NCBI RefSeq assembly: GCF_008632125.1
Contig: NZ_VWRN01000049.1
Location: forward strand, 1 to 51,126
Source: Cupriavidus cauae
GTDB lineage: Bacteria; Pseudomonadota; Gammaproteobacteria; Burkholderiales; Burkholderiaceae
Direction of reading: 5' to 3'
Length of the DNA: 51,126 nt
A model generated the notes under the pieces. The model saw only the letters and a list, made by a program, of their open reading frames with translations, was not told where the DNA came from and did no database searches. Each line of letters begins with the position of its first letter. The stretch's first letter is position 1. Of this stretch, positions 27,277 through 35,696 are shown one piece after another. Position numbers and translations under genes: made by a program.

Positions 27277-29922
27277 TTGAATCAGAACAACTATCCGATC
27301 CCGAGTCGGGAAGAAATCCTCGGCGTCCTGCGTACCTCCGGTTCGCCACTGTCGGCCGGCGATATCGCCAAGGCCCTCGCCGTCACGCGCAAGGAGCATG
27401 ACGGCTTCCAGAAACGGCTGGCCGCGATGGAACGCGACGGCCAGATCGAACTGAACCGCAAGGGCCGCTACGAGCTGGCGCACCAGCCCAACTTCGTGGT
27501 CGGCCGCGTGCAGGGCCACCGCGACGGCTTCGGCTTCCTGATCCGCGACGACGGCGAGGACGATATCTTCCTGCCCGAGCGCGAGCTGCAGAAGGCGATG
27601 CACAACGACCGTGCCCAGGTGCGCGTGATCGGCTACGACCGCCGCGGCCGCCCCGAAGGGCAGATCGTCGAGATCGTCGAGCGCGCCAACCGTTTCGTCA
27701 TCGGCCGCCTGCTCAGCGAGGGCGGCGTGCTGGTGGTGGCGCCCGAGGACAAGCGCATCAGCCAGGACATCCTGATCCCGCCGCGCGCGCAGGGCAAGGC
27801 CAAGGTCGGCCAGGTCGTCAGCGTCGAGATCGTCGAATATCCGGACCGCTATGTGCAGCCGGTCGGCCGCGTGGTCGAGGTGCTGGGCGAGATCGACGAC
27901 CCCGGCATGGAGATCGAGATCGCGGTGCGCAAGTACGGCGTGCCGCATGCGTTCTCGCCGGCCGCGCTGAGCGAGGCCGCCGCGCTGCCCGACGAGGTGC
28001 GCGATGCCGACCTGGAACACCGCATCGACCTGCGCGACGTGCCGCTGGTGACGATCGACGGCGAGGACGCGCGCGACTTCGACGACGCGGTCTACTGCGA
28101 GCCGGTCAAGATCGGCCGCGCCAAGGGCTGGCGCCTGATCGTCGCGATCGCCGACGTCTCCCACTACGTGCGTCCCGGCACGCCGCTGGACGCCGATGCG
28201 CTGGACCGCGCCACCTCGGTCTACTTCCCGCGCCGCGTGATTCCGATGCTGCCGGAGAAGCTGTCGAACGGCCTGTGCTCGCTGAACCCGCTGGTGGACC
28301 GTCTGTGCATGGTCTGCGACGCGGTGGTCACCGCCAAGGGCGAGCTGAAGGCCTACCAGTTCTATCCCGCCGTGATGCATTCGGCCGCGCGCCTGACCTA
28401 CAACGAGGTCTGGGCGGTGCTGTCCAACACCAAGGGGCCGGAAGCCCACAAGCGCGCCGAGCTGGTGCCGCATCTGCAGAACCTGTACGAGCTGTACCAG
28501 GTCCTGCTGAAGGCGCGCCGCGAGCGCGGGGCGATCGACTTCGACACTACCGAGACCTATATCGTCTGCAATGCGCAGGGCAAGATCGAGCAGATCCTGC
28601 CGCGCACGCGCAACGATGCGCACCGGCTGATCGAGGAATGCATGCTGACCGCGAACGTCTGCGCGGCCGACTTCCTCGAGCGCTTCAAGCACCCGGCGCT
28701 GTATCGGGTCCATGCCGGGCCCAGCGAGGAAAAGCTCAAGGCGCTGCGCGAGTTCCTGAAGACCTCGGGCCTGTCGCTGGGCGGCGGCGACAAGCCGCAG
28801 GCCTCGGACTACGCCGAGGTCATGGACAAGATCAAGGCGCGTCCCGATGCGCCGCTGCTGCAGACCATGCTGCTGCGCTCGATGCAGCAGGCGGTCTACA
28901 GCCCCGACAACATCGGTCACTTCGGCCTGGCCTACGAGGCCTACGCCCACTTCACCAGCCCGATCCGGCGCTATCCGGACCTGCTGGTGCACCGGGCGAT
29001 CAAGGCGGTGCTGGCCCATACCAAGTACCAGCCCGCCTTCGCGCCGGGCACCGCGCTCAATACCGCGATCTCGCCGAAGGCGCGCCGCATGCAGGCCAAG
29101 GACGAGGCCGCGCGCGCCGAGAAGATGGCCGGCCGCGCCCGCCGCAACGAAGCGGTGTGGGACGAACTGGGGCTGCACTGCTCGGCCAACGAGCGGCGCG
29201 CCGACGAGGCCTCGCGCGACGTCGAGGCCTGGCTCAAGTGCTATTTCATGCGCGACAAGCTGGGCAACGAGTTTGCCGGCACGGTCAGCGCGGTGACCTC
29301 GTTCGGCATCTTCGTCCAGCTCGACGAGCTGTATGTCGAAGGGCTGGTCCACGTGACCGAACTGGGCAGCGACTACTTCGAGTATGACGAGGCGCGCAAC
29401 GAGCTGCGCGGGCAGCGCACCGGCATCCGCTACCGGCTGACCGACCGCGTGCGCGTGCAGGTCTCGCGCGTCGACCTCGACGCCCGCAAGATCGACTTCC
29501 GCCTGGTGCAGGAGCCGTCGGCCAAGAGCCTGCGCGCGCGCCCGACCACCGAGCCGGCGCCGCATGTGCCCGCCGCGCACGCGCTGCCGGCGCGCAAGAA
29601 GGGCCGCCAGCTGGCCGCGCTGCTGGGCGGCACCTCCAAGCCGGAGGAGTCGTTCGACGAGACGCTCGATCGCGTGTTCGAGGAGCAGCCGGTGTTCGAG
29701 GCGGTGATCACGCCGGTCAAGGCGCGGCCCGAAGGGGGCACCGGCGGTACCGGCAAGCCGTCCAAGCGCGCGGCCAAGCCCAAGCCGGCCGGCGTGGGGC
29801 GCAAGGCAAGCGGCAAGACCGCGGCCAAGTCGACCGCCAGGTCGACCACCAAGCGGACCGGCAAGGCCGCCGGCAAGACGGCCCACAAGACCGCGTCGAA
29901 GAAGTCGACGCGGACGCGCTGA
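27277..29922 (+). CDS. rnr: Ribonuclease R
   Basis: Processive 3'-5' exoribonuclease of 881 residues that degrades structured RNA. Domains: winged helix (about 8-70), cold-shock domains (about 75-225), RNB catalytic domain with DGEDARDFDDAV at 261-272, S1 domain (about 660-745) and a Lys/Arg/Thr-rich basic tail. The start appears to be TTG at 27277: it gives the conserved YPIPSREEILGVLR, and the next in-frame Met is inside the winged helix. The upstream purine stretch AGAAGAAA is a poor ribosome binding site. Its promoter region overlaps the divergent tRNA-Leu promoter. Confidence 0.95.
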   Translation: MNQNNYPIPSREEILGVLRTSGSPLSAGDIAKALAVTRKEHDGFQKRLAAMERDGQIELNRKGRYELAHQPNFVVGRVQGHRDGFGFLIRDDGEDDIFLPERELQKAMHNDRAQVRVIGYDRRGRPEGQIVEIVERANRFVIGRLLSEGGVLVVAPEDKRISQDILIPPRAQGKAKVGQVVSVEIVEYPDRYVQPVGRVVEVLGEIDDPGMEIEIAVRKYGVPHAFSPAALSEAAALPDEVRDADLEHRIDLRDVPLVTIDGEDARDFDDAVYCEPVKIGRAKGWRLIVAIADVSHYVRPGTPLDADALDRATSVYFPRRVIPMLPEKLSNGLCSLNPLVDRLCMVCDAVVTAKGELKAYQFYPAVMHSAARLTYNEVWAVLSNTKGPEAHKRAELVPHLQNLYELYQVLLKARRERGAIDFDTTETYIVCNAQGKIEQILPRTRNDAHRLIEECMLTANVCAADFLERFKHPALYRVHAGPSEEKLKALREFLKTSGLSLGGGDKPQASDYAEVMDKIKARPDAPLLQTMLLRSMQQAVYSPDNIGHFGLAYEAYAHFTSPIRRYPDLLVHRAIKAVLAHTKYQPAFAPGTALNTAISPKARRMQAKDEAARAEKMAGRARRNEAVWDELGLHCSANERRADEASRDVEAWLKCYFMRDKLGNEFAGTVSAVTSFGIFVQLDELYVEGLVHVTELGSDYFEYDEARNELRGQRTGIRYRLTDRVRVQVSRVDLDARKIDFRLVQEPSAKSLRARPTTEPAPHVPAAHALPARKKGRQLAALLGGTSKPEESFDETLDRVFEEQPVFEAVITPVKARPEGGTGGTGKPSKRAAKPKPAGVGRKASGKTAAKSTARSTTKRTGKAAGKTAHKTASKKSTRTR

Positions 29923-30006
29923 GGCGGGCCGTGAGCCGGCAATAAGCCAGCGGCAGGCCGATGGCTGGCCTGCGGCAAGCCGGCGCCAGGGCCGCGCCGG
30001 CCGGCG
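29923..30006 (+). other. Short gap between rnr and rlmB with a hairpin
   Basis: Contains GCAGGCC-N7-GGCCTGC near 29953-29973, a 7-bp stem without a T-run. No gene is present. Confidence 0.4.
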
Positions 30007-30038
30007 GGCCATGGGCGGGTACAATCCCGCCCATGGCC
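30007..30038 (+). promoter_or_regulatory. 13-bp inverted repeat enclosing the rlmB -10 box and start codon
   Basis: GGCCATGGGCGGG (30007-30019) and CCCGCCCATGGCC (30026-30038) are perfect inverted copies; the six bases between them are TACAAT, a good -10 box. The rlmB ATG (30033-30035) is in the right arm. With initiation 6-8 bases after the -10, the mRNA would start at or next to the ATG and lack a leader. Confidence 0.75.
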
Positions 30039-30779
30039 AAACAAAAACTTCTGATCGGCTTTCACGCCGTCACCGCGCGCCTGCGCCAGGACGCGGCCGG
30101 CGTCTCCGACGTCTATATCGAGTCCGCCCGGCGCGATCGCCGCATGCAGGACTTCATCCGCCTCGCCGAGGGACTCGGCGTGCGTCTCCACCCGGTCGAT
30201 GCCGAGCGCCTGCGCGGCATGGCGGGCACCGACCGCCACCAGGGCGTGGTCGCCCGCGCCGAGGACGTGTCGCTGGCGCTCAATCTCGACGAACTGCTCG
30301 ACGGCATCGAAGGCACGCCGCTGCTGCTGGTGCTCGACGGTGTCACCGATCCGCACAATCTCGGCGCCTGCCTGCGCGTGGCGGATGGCGCTGGCGCCCA
30401 TGCGGTGATCGCGCCCAAGGACCGCAGCGTCGGCCTGAACGCGACGGTCGCCAAGGTCGCCAGCGGCGCGGCCGAGACCGTGCCGTATATCACTGTCACC
30501 AATCTGGCGCGCACGCTGCGGGAACTGCAGGAGCGCGGCATCTGGGTGGTCGGCACCGCCGACGGCGCCGAGCGCACGGTCTACGACATCGAGTTCAAGG
30601 GCCCCACCGCGCTGGTGATGGGCGCCGAAGGCGAGGGCATGCGGCGCCTGACGCGCGAGACCTGCGACGAGCTGGTGTCGATCCCGATGGCCGGCGGCGT
30701 CGAAAGCCTGAACGTGTCGGTCGCCAGCGGCGTCTGCCTCTATGAAGCGGTGCGCCAGCGCCGCGCGGCGGCGCGTTGA
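30033..30779 (+). CDS. rlmB: 23S rRNA (guanosine-2'-O)-methyltransferase RlmB
   Basis: SpoU-family enzyme methylating the ribose of the G2251-equivalent nucleotide. Of 248 residues, the N-terminus [15 protein letters not shown] begins the L30e-like substrate domain; the SpoU knot motifs are [30 protein letters not shown] and [18 protein letters not shown] longer in-frame start at 29961 is rejected because the -10 box would fall inside the gene. There is no Shine-Dalgarno sequence, in line with a leaderless mRNA. Pairing with rnr is common. Confidence 0.95.
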   Translation: MAKQKLLIGFHAVTARLRQDAAGVSDVYIESARRDRRMQDFIRLAEGLGVRLHPVDAERLRGMAGTDRHQGVVARAEDVSLALNLDELLDGIEGTPLLLVLDGVTDPHNLGACLRVADGAGAHAVIAPKDRSVGLNATVAKVASGAAETVPYITVTNLARTLRELQERGIWVVGTADGAERTVYDIEFKGPTALVMGAEGEGMRRLTRETCDELVSIPMAGGVESLNVSVASGVCLYEAVRQRRAAAR

Positions 30780-30805
30780 GCGGACCGTCCGATGAAGGGG
30801 GCGCG

Positions 30806-31549
30806 ATGCTGATCGATGCCGCCGGCCTCGCCGACGCGCGGCGACGCATCGCGGCGGCCAGCGACATCCTGGTGCTGACCGGCGCCGGCATTTCCGCCGA
30901 GTCCGGCGTGCCCACCTTCCGCGATGCGCTGACGGGCCTGTGGGCCCGCTTCGATCCCGAGCAACTGGCCACCGAGGATGCCTACCGCCGCCAGCCCGGC
31001 CTGGTGTGGGACTGGTACCAGCATCGCCGCGCGCTGGTCGCGGCGGCGCAGCCCAATCCCGCGCATCACGCGATCGTCGCGCTGGCCGCGCAGAAGAAGG
31101 TGACCCTGGTCACGCAGAATGTCGACGGGCTGCACCAGCGCGCCGGCAGCACCGACGTGATCGAGCTGCACGGCAACCTGTTCGCCAACAAATGGCTAGA
31201 CGGCTGCGGCCGCTGCGAGGCCGCGCCGGACGACGGCCGCAGCCCGCCGCGCTGCATCCATTGCGGCGCGCTGATGCGGCCCGGCGTGGTGTGGTTCGGC
31301 GAGGACCTGCCGCGCGTGGCGCGCTACCGCGCCGAGCATGCAGCGCAGACCTGCGACCTGTGCCTGGTGGTCGGCACGTCGGGCATGGTCTATCCGGCGG
31401 CCGGGTTGCCAGGCCTGGCCAAGGACCATGGCGCCGGCGTGATCGTCGTCAATCCGCAGCCATCGGCGCTCGACGCCACCGCGGACCTGGTGCTGTCGGC
31501 CCCGGCGGGGCAATGCCTGCCGATGCTGTGGGACCGGGCGGACGGCTGA
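30806..31549 (+). CDS. Sir2-family NAD-dependent protein deacylase
   Basis: A 247-residue sirtuin. GAGISAESGVPTFR is at 26-39, TQNVDGLH at 103-110, catalytic His122 in LHGN, and zinc cysteines are Cys134, Cys137, Cys150 and Cys153. Tyr71 and Arg74 form the YxxR signature (YQHR) that in SIRT5 and CobB-type enzymes binds succinyl or malonyl groups, so desuccinylase activity is likely. ATG at 30806 with AAGGGGG upstream is preferred to a TTG overlapping the rlmB stop. It converges with tal. Confidence 0.92.
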   Translation: MLIDAAGLADARRRIAAASDILVLTGAGISAESGVPTFRDALTGLWARFDPEQLATEDAYRRQPGLVWDWYQHRRALVAAAQPNPAHHAIVALAAQKKVTLVTQNVDGLHQRAGSTDVIELHGNLFANKWLDGCGRCEAAPDDGRSPPRCIHCGALMRPGVVWFGEDLPRVARYRAEHAAQTCDLCLVVGTSGMVYPAAGLPGLAKDHGAGVIVVNPQPSALDATADLVLSAPAGQCLPMLWDRADG

Positions 31550-31641
31550 CGCGAGCCCCGGCAAGTCCAGGCCCGCCTGGGGCAAGGCGAAGCGCGCCTG
31601 GGGCAAGCCCGGACGCGCGTGGTCAGGTCAAAGGGCCCCGG

Positions 31642-31662
31642 GGGCGAGGCGGCGCCTCGCCC
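31642..31662. terminator. Hairpin between convergent sirtuin gene and tal
   Basis: GGGCGAGGC-GGC-GCCTCGCCC is a perfect 9-bp stem 8 bases beyond the tal stop. No T-run follows on either strand, so it may act with Rho or as a 3' end protector. A duplicated CGCCTGGGGCAAG lies between it and the sirtuin stop. Confidence 0.5.
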
Positions 31663-31670
31663 GTCATCCT

Positions 31671-32624
31671 TCAGGAGAAGGTCTCGGCGATCAGCCGTTC
31701 CAGCTTGATCGCATCCGCCGCGAAGGCGCGGATGCCCTCGGCCAGCTTCTCGGTCGCCATCGCATCCTCGTTCAGCTGCCAGCGGAAGGCCGGCTCGTCG
31801 CAATGCACGCGCGCGATATGGCCCGCCTGGGCGTCGTCCACCGACAGCTTGCGCTCGACCGGCGCCGTGCTGGCCGCCAGCTGCTCCAGCAGCTCGGGGC
31901 TGATCGTCAGCAGATCGCAGCCGGCCAGCGACAGGATCTGGTCGGTATTGCGGAAGCTCGCGCCCATCACCTCGGTCTTGTAGCCGAAGCGCTTGTAGTA
32001 GTCGTAGATCTGCCGCACCGAATGCACGCCCGGATCGGCATCGCCGCTGTTGGCATCGGGGTTCCACTTGTCGCCGGCCTGCTTGCGGTACCAGTCCAGG
32101 ATGCGGCCGACGAAGGGCGAGATCAGCTGGGCGCCGGCCTCGGCGCAGGCCACCGCCTGCACCAGCGAGAACAGCAGCGTCATGTTGCAGCGGATGCCTT
32201 CGCGCTGCAGCACCTCGGCGGCGCGGATGCCTTCCCAGGTCGAGGCGATCTTGATCAGCACGCGTTCGCGCGGCACGCCGGCGCGTTCGTACAGCGCGAT
32301 CAGGTGGCGCGCCTTTTCCACGGTCGCCGCGGTATCGAAGGACAGCCGCGCATCGACCTCGGTCGACACCCGGCCCGGCACGATCTTCAGGATCTCGCCG
32401 CCGAAGGCGATCAGCAGCGCGTCCATCACGGCATCGACGCCGGCGTCGTGATGATCGCGCACGGCCTTCTCGAGCAGCGGCCGGTACTCCGGCTTCTGCA
32501 CGGCCTTCAGGATCAGCGACGGATTGGTGGTGGCGTCCTGCGGCGTGTACTGCTTCATCGCCTGGAAGTCGCCGGTATCGGCCACCACGGTGGTGAACTG
32601 CTTCAGTTGCGCTAGCTGGTTCAT
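31671..32624 (-). CDS. tal: Transaldolase
   Basis: Transfers a dihydroxyacetone unit in the non-oxidative pentose phosphate pathway. It has 317 residues, the same length as E. coli TalB. The Schiff-base lysine is Lys125 in [25 protein letters not shown] is the N-terminal signature. The ATG at 32624 is chosen; an in-frame ATG at 32666 adds 14 non-conserved residues. It lies divergent from rpiA, which acts in the same pathway. Confidence 0.96.
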   Translation of the reverse strand: MNQLAQLKQFTTVVADTGDFQAMKQYTPQDATTNPSLILKAVQKPEYRPLLEKAVRDHHDAGVDAVMDALLIAFGGEILKIVPGRVSTEVDARLSFDTAATVEKARHLIALYERAGVPRERVLIKIASTWEGIRAAEVLQREGIRCNMTLLFSLVQAVACAEAGAQLISPFVGRILDWYRKQAGDKWNPDANSGDADPGVHSVRQIYDYYKRFGYKTEVMGASFRNTDQILSLAGCDLLTISPELLEQLAASTAPVERKLSVDDAQAGHIARVHCDEPAFRWQLNEDAMATEKLAEGIRAFAADAIKLERLIAETFS

Positions 32625-32753
32625 GATGGATTGCGTCGGACGGGAAAGAAATCGGAACGGGGACACCGCGTAGGGGCCAGGTCATGGCTGCATCGGTGCA
32701 AGGCCATATCGGTGCAGCGTGTCGTGGGTCCACCTCGGGGACCGCGTCGGCTC

Positions 32754-32759
32754 ATTGTA
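32754..32759 (-). promoter_or_regulatory. Candidate -10 box (TACAAT) for tal
   Basis: On the minus strand GGTACAAT lies about 130 bases before the tal start. The implied leader of about 120 bases is long and no -35 is clear. Confidence 0.3.
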
Positions 32760-32801
32760 CCGGCCCATTGTGCGACCCCTGGCGGCCCGGGCGCAATCCG
32801 T

Positions 32802-32807
32802 TACACT
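32802..32807 (+). promoter_or_regulatory. Candidate -10 box (TACACT) for rpiA
   Basis: TACACT lies 79 bases before the rpiA start. Together with the tal candidate it would form a divergent promoter pair for two enzymes of one pathway. Confidence 0.3.
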
Positions 32808-32886
32808 ACGCGGTTTCCGCAACCGACTTTTCCGGCTCCGCACCGTACCGCACCGCGGTCTACGGTGGGGCCCAAGGCAGCAGGCA

Positions 32887-33573
32887 ATGACCCAGGATGA
32901 ACTGAAGGCGCAGGTGGCGCAGGCCGCCGCGGACTATGTCGAGAAGGAAGTCCCCGAAGGGGCGGTGCTCGGTGTCGGCACCGGTTCGACCGCCAACCTG
33001 TTCATCGATGCGGTGGCGCGCTTCAAGGACCGCTTCGCCGGGGCGGTATCGAGCTCCGAGGCCTCGACGCGCCGCCTGCAGCAGCACGGCTTCAAGGTGC
33101 TGGACCTGAACGAGGTCGACGAGATTCCGGTCTACGTCGACGGCGCCGACGAGATCGATGCCAGCGGCGCGATGATCAAGGGCGGCGGCGGCGCGCTGAC
33201 GCGCGAGAAGATCGTCGCCTCGGTGGCGCGCACCTTCGTCTGCATCGCCGACGCCAGCAAGCTGGTTGGCGTGATGGGCCAGTTCCCGCTGCCGGTCGAG
33301 GTGATTCCGATGGCGCGGGCCGCGGTCGCGCGCCAGCTGGCGGCGCTGGGCGGCCAGCCGCGCCTGCGCATGACCAAGGAAGGCGGCATCTACAAGACCG
33401 ACAACGGCAATGTGATCCTGGACGTCAGCGGCCTGGCCATCGGCGACCCGAAGGGCATGGAGCAGGCGATCAACCAGCTGCCCGGCGTGGTGACGGTGGG
33501 ACTGTTCGCGCTGCGCGGCGCGGACGTGCTGCTGCTGGGCACGGCCGACGGCGTGCGGCGCACGGACTTCTGA
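32887..33573 (+). CDS. rpiA: Ribose-5-phosphate isomerase A
   Basis: Interconverts ribose 5-phosphate and ribulose 5-phosphate. Of 228 residues, GTGSTA is at 31-36, DGADEID at 85-91 and [11 protein letters not shown] at 98-108, holding the catalytic Asp, Glu and Lys residues. The ATG at 32887 gives the canonical [18 protein letters not shown]; longer starts reach into the promoter region. A bidirectional terminator follows. Confidence 0.97.
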   Translation: MTQDELKAQVAQAAADYVEKEVPEGAVLGVGTGSTANLFIDAVARFKDRFAGAVSSSEASTRRLQQHGFKVLDLNEVDEIPVYVDGADEIDASGAMIKGGGGALTREKIVASVARTFVCIADASKLVGVMGQFPLPVEVIPMARAAVARQLAALGGQPRLRMTKEGGIYKTDNGNVILDVSGLAIGDPKGMEQAINQLPGVVTVGLFALRGADVLLLGTADGVRRTDF

Positions 33574-33604
33574 GCCCGCGGCAGCGCGAAAGCGCACGCC
33601 CAAA

Positions 33605-33635
33605 CTAAAAAAGGCGCCGCAAGGCGCCTTTTGTT
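33605..33635. terminator. Bidirectional Rho-independent terminator between rpiA and yggX-like gene
   Basis: GGCGCC-GCAA-GGCGCC with six A before it and TTTT after it, so it terminates rpiA on the plus strand and can serve the convergent gene on the minus strand. Confidence 0.88.
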
Positions 33636-33642
33636 CTTCCCA

Positions 33643-33674
33643 CCCCTCTTTCCCGATCGGCGGGGAAAAGGGGC
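33643..33674. repeat. REP-like palindromic element, copy C (degenerate)
   Basis: CCCCTCTTTCCC and GGGGAAAAGGGG arms around GATCGGC. It resembles the other CTCTCCC-type palindromes and, like them, lies between convergent genes. Confidence 0.45.
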
Positions 33675-33697
33675 AGGGGACAGGCCGGGCAGCCGGC

Positions 33698-33970
33698 TCA
33701 GCCCTGCGGCGGCACATACCCCGCCGCCTGGTCCGCGCCCTCGCCGAAGAAGTACTTCTCGGTCTGCTTCAGCAGATACTGGCGCGCACGTGCGTCGGCC
33801 ATGTTCAGGCGGTTCTCGTTGATCAGCATGGTCTGGTGCTTGAGCCAGCCGGCCCAGGCCTCCTTCGACACGTTCTGCCAGATCTTCTTGCCCAGTTCGC
33901 CGGGCAGCGGCGGGAAATCGAGGCCCTCGGCCTCCTTGTTCAGCTTGACGCAATGGACCATGCGGGCCAT
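33698..33970 (-). CDS. Probable Fe(2+)-trafficking protein, YggX family
   Basis: A 90-residue protein with the conserved Cys7 in [24 protein letters not shown]. YggX in enterobacteria protects iron-sulfur proteins from oxidation. AAGGAG lies upstream on the minus strand. It is convergent with rpiA and lies downstream of argA on the same strand after a 185-base gap, which argues for a separate promoter. Confidence 0.93.
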   Translation of the reverse strand: MARMVHCVKLNKEAEGLDFPPLPGELGKKIWQNVSKEAWAGWLKHQTMLINENRLNMADARARQYLLKQTEKYFFGEGADQAAGYVPPQG

Positions 33971-34101
33971 GGGGGACTCCTTCTGTCTTCTGTTCGTGGG
34001 ATCGCGGCGAGCCGCGCCGTGGGGCGCGCTATGGTGGGCGATGCCGTGGGCGCTCTCGTGCGCAATGCCGTGGGCTTGCCGGCGGCGTTCGTACGGCGGC
34101 T

Positions 34102-34107
34102 ATTGTA
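34102..34107 (-). promoter_or_regulatory. Candidate -10 box (TACAAT) for the YggX-like gene
   Basis: TTACAAT on the minus strand, about 130 bases before the gene. The leader contains two copies of ATGCCGTGGGC near 34042-34080. The -35 is unclear. Confidence 0.35.
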
Positions 34108-34155
34108 ACGAAGCGGCCGCGTCCGCCGCGGGCCGCCCCTACCGTGCTTGCAGTT

Positions 34156-35673
34156 TTACAGTTTCTTCATCAGCACCATCGACTTGCGCTGCCAGTTGTA
34201 CAGCTTGCGCTTGTCCTCGGGCAGGTCGTCGACGCTGGCGCGCACGAAGCCGCGCTTCAGGAACCAGTGCTCGGTGCGGGTCGTCAGCACGAACAGCCGA
34301 TCCAGGCCGAGCGCGCGCGCGCGCCGCTCGATGCGCTTGAGCAGCCGTTCGCCGTCCCCGGTGCCCTGGGCATCGGGCGACACCGTCAGGCAGGCCATCT
34401 CCGCCATGCCTTCGCGCGGATAGGGATAGAGCGCGGCGCAGCCGAACAGCACGCCGTCGTGCTCGATCACCGAGAAGTTGCCGATATCGCGCTCGATCAG
34501 ATGGCGGCCGCGCGGCACCAGCGTGCCGTCCTGCTCGAGCGGGGCGATCAGCTGCACGATCGCGCCGACATCGTCCAGCGTGGCCTCGCGCAGGCTCTCC
34601 AGGTCGGTGTCCGAGATCATCGTGCCGACGCCGTCGTGCAGGAACAGCTCGAGCAGCACCGAGCCGTCCAGGTCGAAGGGGATCAGGTGCGCGCGCGGCA
34701 CGCCGCCCTTGAGCGCCTTGACCAGATGCTGCAGGTAGTAGGCCACGTCGGGCGGCAGGTGGTTGTTCTGCAGACGCTCGACCGCGGTGCGCAGCGACAT
34801 CTCGGGCATCAGCTTGCCGACCGGGTCGAGCACGCCCGGCACCTCGGTGATGAAGATCAACTTGTCGGCCTTCAGCGCGGTGGCGGTCGCGCTGGCCACG
34901 TCCTCCATCGACAGGTTGAAGGCCTGGCCCGTGGGCGAGAAGCCCAGCGGCGACAGCAGCACGATCTTGCCGTGCTGCAGCGACATGCGCACCGAGTCGC
35001 CGTCGATCTTGCGAACGAGGCCGGTGTGCTGGTAGTCGGTGCCCTCGACGATGCCGACCGGCCGCGCGGTGACGAAGTTGCCGGACACCACCGACAGCTG
35101 CGCCCCGGCCATCGGCGTGTTGGGCAGGCCCTGGCTGAAGGCGGCCTCGATATCGAGGCGCAGCTCGCCCGAGGCTTCCTTCGCGCATTCGAGCGCGGCG
35201 TTGTCGGTGATGCGCAGGCCGTCGACGAAGCGCGATTCGACCTGGCGCAGCGCCAGCTGTTCCTCGACCTGCGGGCGCGAGCCGTGGACCAGCACGATCT
35301 GCATGCCCATCGCGTGCAGCAGCGCGACGTCGTTGACCAGCGCGTTCAGCATGCCGGCCTTGACCAGCTCGCCGCCGAAGGCGATCACGAAGGTCTTGCC
35401 GCGGAAGGTATGGATATACGGCGCGACCGCGCGCAACCAGTCGACGAACTGCTGGCGGTCCGGTCCGGGCGCGGCGCGCTCGGGCGTGGCCGGGGCCTTC
35501 GTCAGGCTGGGCACATCGGGCGTGCTGGCAGGAACGGCCACGGTCGCGGCCGGCGGATCGGCAGAGTGGGCTGCGGAGTCGGCGTCAGGGGCCACGGCGG
35601 GGTCGGGCAGGGGATCGCCGGCCGCGTCGTTGTGCGCGCCGGGTGTTGGGGTCGTGGCGGTTCTGGCGTTCAT
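34156..35673 (-). CDS. argA: Amino-acid N-acetyltransferase (N-acetylglutamate synthase)
   Basis: First step of arginine synthesis. Of 505 residues, the first about 72 are an Ala/Pro/Asp-rich tail, then an amino-acid-kinase-like domain (about 75-340, TFVIAFGGELVKAGML) that binds arginine for feedback control, and a C-terminal GNAT domain (about 365-505, LTVSPDAQGTGDGERLLKRIE). The ATG at 35673 is chosen because a -10 box lies only 7 bases upstream; the frame continues upstream but there overlaps hrpA. No Shine-Dalgarno sequence is visible, in line with a leaderless mRNA. Confidence 0.93.
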   Translation of the reverse strand: MNARTATTPTPGAHNDAAGDPLPDPAVAPDADSAAHSADPPAATVAVPASTPDVPSLTKAPATPERAAPGPDRQQFVDWLRAVAPYIHTFRGKTFVIAFGGELVKAGMLNALVNDVALLHAMGMQIVLVHGSRPQVEEQLALRQVESRFVDGLRITDNAALECAKEASGELRLDIEAAFSQGLPNTPMAGAQLSVVSGNFVTARPVGIVEGTDYQHTGLVRKIDGDSVRMSLQHGKIVLLSPLGFSPTGQAFNLSMEDVASATATALKADKLIFITEVPGVLDPVGKLMPEMSLRTAVERLQNNHLPPDVAYYLQHLVKALKGGVPRAHLIPFDLDGSVLLELFLHDGVGTMISDTDLESLREATLDDVGAIVQLIAPLEQDGTLVPRGRHLIERDIGNFSVIEHDGVLFGCAALYPYPREGMAEMACLTVSPDAQGTGDGERLLKRIERRARALGLDRLFVLTTRTEHWFLKRGFVRASVDDLPEDKRKLYNWQRKSMVLMKKL

Positions 35674-35680
35674 GGCGCGG

Positions 35681-35688
35681 ATTATAAT
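35681..35688. promoter_or_regulatory. Shared symmetric -10 octamer for divergent argA and hrpA
   Basis: ATTATAAT is its own reverse complement and so presents a perfect TATAAT to both strands (35683-35688 plus, 35686-35681 minus). Only 23 bases separate the two start codons. The spacing from -10 to ATG is 7 bases for argA and 8 for hrpA, leaving essentially no leader on either mRNA. The -35 boxes would lie inside the opposite genes; TTGTTC at a 16-base spacing is a fair match for argA. Confidence 0.8.
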
Positions 35689-35696
35689 CCCCGCCA

